Of a stretch of 64,000 nt of DNA, positions 62,838 to 64,000 are shown piece after piece (the first letter of the stretch is position 1; each line of letters starts with the position of its first letter). The stretch is from NCBI RefSeq assembly GCF_024606265.1, contig NZ_JAHHPP010000247.1:1-64000 (forward strand). Reading direction: 5' to 3'. Under the pieces are notes generated by a model. That model was not told the origin of the DNA and did no database searches. It saw only the letters and a list, made by a program, of their open reading frames with translations. Position numbers and translations under genes: made by a program. The DNA is from Endozoicomonas sp. SESOKO1. Its GTDB lineage: Bacteria > Pseudomonadota > Gammaproteobacteria > Pseudomonadales > Endozoicomonadaceae.

Positions 62838-63764
62838 ATGACGCTTGTTGAACTCCTTGAATCAATTAAAACAGATCTATATGGGCAATATGCCCAGGCT
62901 GCTGATCTTGATCCTGTGGTGCAGGATTATGTGGGATTTGTCCGGCAAGTGATGAAAGGGCGTTCTTATAACGTTTATTCGGCAGACATGACGTTGTGGC
63001 TGGAAGAGGTGGAAACCCGTTACGATATTCCTACCCTGAAGTTGTTACGCAAGCTGACGCTTATAGAACTGATGACCATTAGCGTGGAAGTTGTGCTGCA
63101 ACATGACATGGATAAACACCTTCCAAAATCTGCGATAGAGGCCGTCAATAACTGGTTTCAGGGTTTGTGCCGCCGTATTCAGGAAACTGGCGATCATGAA
63201 TTTGACAATAATGACCTGTTTCATAAAGACCTGGCCATTGCCGCGTTGAATATGTGGCCCAGCAACTTCATTTGTCATTATGAGCCTCGTCCGCTGCCAC
63301 GACGGTCTATTTTTTCCTGTGGGATCAGGCAGATAGTTAGTGCCGCGCAAGTTCTGATCAGTCTGGGGAATCGCTCACAGAGTATGTATGAAGTTCATGT
63401 GGAAGACCGGCGTCTGACCCCGCACTTTCTGCAGGATGGCTGGAGAGACTTTTATCTGGAACTGTCCGAGAGGATAGAGTCGGAACCCGGGATTGGTGGT
63501 ATTTTCGGGAAAGCATGGTTCTGGGATGCCAGCATGAAAGAGCATTCACCCCGGATGAGCTATCTGCGAGACCTGCCGGAGGCTGGAGGGGCAGTTTTTT
63601 TTCCGACCCGGGGCGTTCTGGGCAGTGATCATATCGCTCTGGACAATCCCCGACGTCGACGGCTATTCGAAGCCGGGCAATATACGCCCACGGAAACCAT
63701 CATGATCTGGCCCCGGGCGAAGCTTCTGGATTGGGCTTATGGTGAACGAGTGAAAAATCAATGA
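62838..63764 (+). CDS. Unknown protein at the end of the FkbH-ACP cluster
   Basis: I do not recognise this 308-residue protein. It has no signal peptide or membrane segment. The N-terminal half is helical (VELLESIKTDLYGQY, LWLEEVETRYDIPTLKLLRK). The C-terminal half has aromatic- and Arg-rich stretches (HYEPRPLPRRSIFSCG, HFLQDGWRDFYLEL, GGIFGKAWFWDASM, FFPTRGVLGSDHIALDNPRR) that look like an enzyme domain. Its place 31 bases after the ACP gene on the same strand suggests it acts on the ACP-bound unit or its transfer. No ribosome binding site better than AACAATCTCAT precedes the ATG at 62838. Confidence 0.7.
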   Translation: MTLVELLESIKTDLYGQYAQAADLDPVVQDYVGFVRQVMKGRSYNVYSADMTLWLEEVETRYDIPTLKLLRKLTLIELMTISVEVVLQHDMDKHLPKSAIEAVNNWFQGLCRRIQETGDHEFDNNDLFHKDLAIAALNMWPSNFICHYEPRPLPRRSIFSCGIRQIVSAAQVLISLGNRSQSMYEVHVEDRRLTPHFLQDGWRDFYLELSERIESEPGIGGIFGKAWFWDASMKEHSPRMSYLRDLPEAGGAVFFPTRGVLGSDHIALDNPRRRRLFEAGQYTPTETIMIWPRAKLLDWAYGERVKNQ

Positions 63765-63782
63765 ACGCTGGTTCAGATCAGG

Positions 63783-64000
63783 TTAACAGTTGATTTCTGT
63801 GGCCATGACAATGGCATCTTCCCGATGATTGCCCATGGGGTAGTAGTTCTTTCTGATTCCGATCTCGCTAAAGCCTTCATCAAGATAAAGGTTGAAGGCT
63901 CTGATATTGGAGCGACGGACTTCAAGCAGCAGGGTTTCGCAGGCAGACTGTCCTGCTTTGTGGAGCATATGCTGCAATAGCTGCCGACCGATACCTTGCC
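63783..64000 (-). CDS. rimI: Ribosomal protein S18 alanine N-acetyltransferase RimI (partial)
   Basis: The frame runs off the right edge, so only the last 72 residues are present. It starts with QGIGRQLLQHMLHKAG, the acetyl-CoA loop of GNAT motif A, and continues with LLLEVRRSNIRAFNLYLDEG and IRKNYYPMGNHREDAIVM. The match to E. coli RimI is close (LWLEVRASNAAAIALYESLG, IRRNYYPTTDGREDAIIM). RimI acetylates the N-terminal Ala of ribosomal protein S18. It converges with the unknown gene upstream, 18 bases apart. Confidence 0.95.
   Translation of the reverse strand, partial: QGIGRQLLQHMLHKAGQSACETLLLEVRRSNIRAFNLYLDEGFSEIGIRKNYYPMGNHREDAIVMATEINC

Noticed and set aside
1..64000. Mobile elements, integrases, CRISPR arrays and tRNA genes
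   Set aside because: No transposase or integrase frames, no regular spaced repeats and no cloverleaf-like tRNA patterns were recognised on either strand.

Overview
The window comes from a Gram-negative bacterium, most likely a host-associated marine-type gammaproteobacterium. Housekeeping genes (frdABCD, yhcC, deoD, trmA, sanA, rimI) resemble their enteric counterparts closely, and a Ysc-family type III secretion system (T3SS) sits beside a Wzx/Wzy-type exopolysaccharide locus. An Endozoicomonas or Vibrio relative would fit, but that is inference. No tRNA, rRNA, CRISPR array, integrase or insertion sequence was seen.

Layout. (1) 0.1-10.4 kb, plus strand: T3SS block with a tip/filament-like protein, SycD-type chaperone, two translocators, gatekeeper SctW, SycN-like chaperone, SctI, SctJ, SctK and SctL. 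(2) 10.6-15.4 kb: an aromatic amino acid permease and the fumarate reductase operon frdABCD. (3) 15.4-20.6 kb: small unknown proteins, an SDR, an HPt protein and a DUF1631 protein. (4) 20.6-27.0 kb: yhcC, then a Crp-like regulator, a nucleoside transporter, deoD and guaD (purine salvage), then a GNAT acetyltransferase. (5) 27.2-32.5 kb: the rest of the visible T3SS, with sctX-sctY-sctV on the minus strand diverging from a secretin gene, sctC, that carries an added LysM domain. (6) 32.6-53.7 kb: a YvcK/CofD protein, then the exopolysaccharide locus. It has a priming transferase, glycosyltransferases, an acyltransferase, Wzz, Wzx and Wzy proteins, a GGDEF-EAL protein, a STAS protein, a large SLBB export protein and a degenerate BY-kinase-like ATPase. 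(7) 53.8-57.8 kb: trmA, a purine permease and a GIY-YIG-like protein. (8) 58-63.8 kb: a small biosynthetic cluster with a MaoC-SDR fusion, a polysaccharide deacetylase, an FkbH-like enzyme, an ACP and an unknown protein. The window ends inside rimI.

How the parts work together. The T3SS is split into two blocks about 17 kb apart. The needle, ATPase, SctD and most export-gate genes are not in the window and should lie elsewhere. The translocator-region proteins share a degenerate helical motif repeated across three genes. One glycosyltransferase is frameshifted at an 11-base homopolymer, which suggests phase-variable surface glycan. The head gene of one exopolysaccharide operon is a predicted c-di-GMP phosphodiesterase, suggesting second-messenger control of the polymer. 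The FkbH-ACP cluster probably makes a small acyl unit (for example glyceryl- or hydroxyacyl-derived) for a glycan or lipid, but the product cannot be read from sequence.
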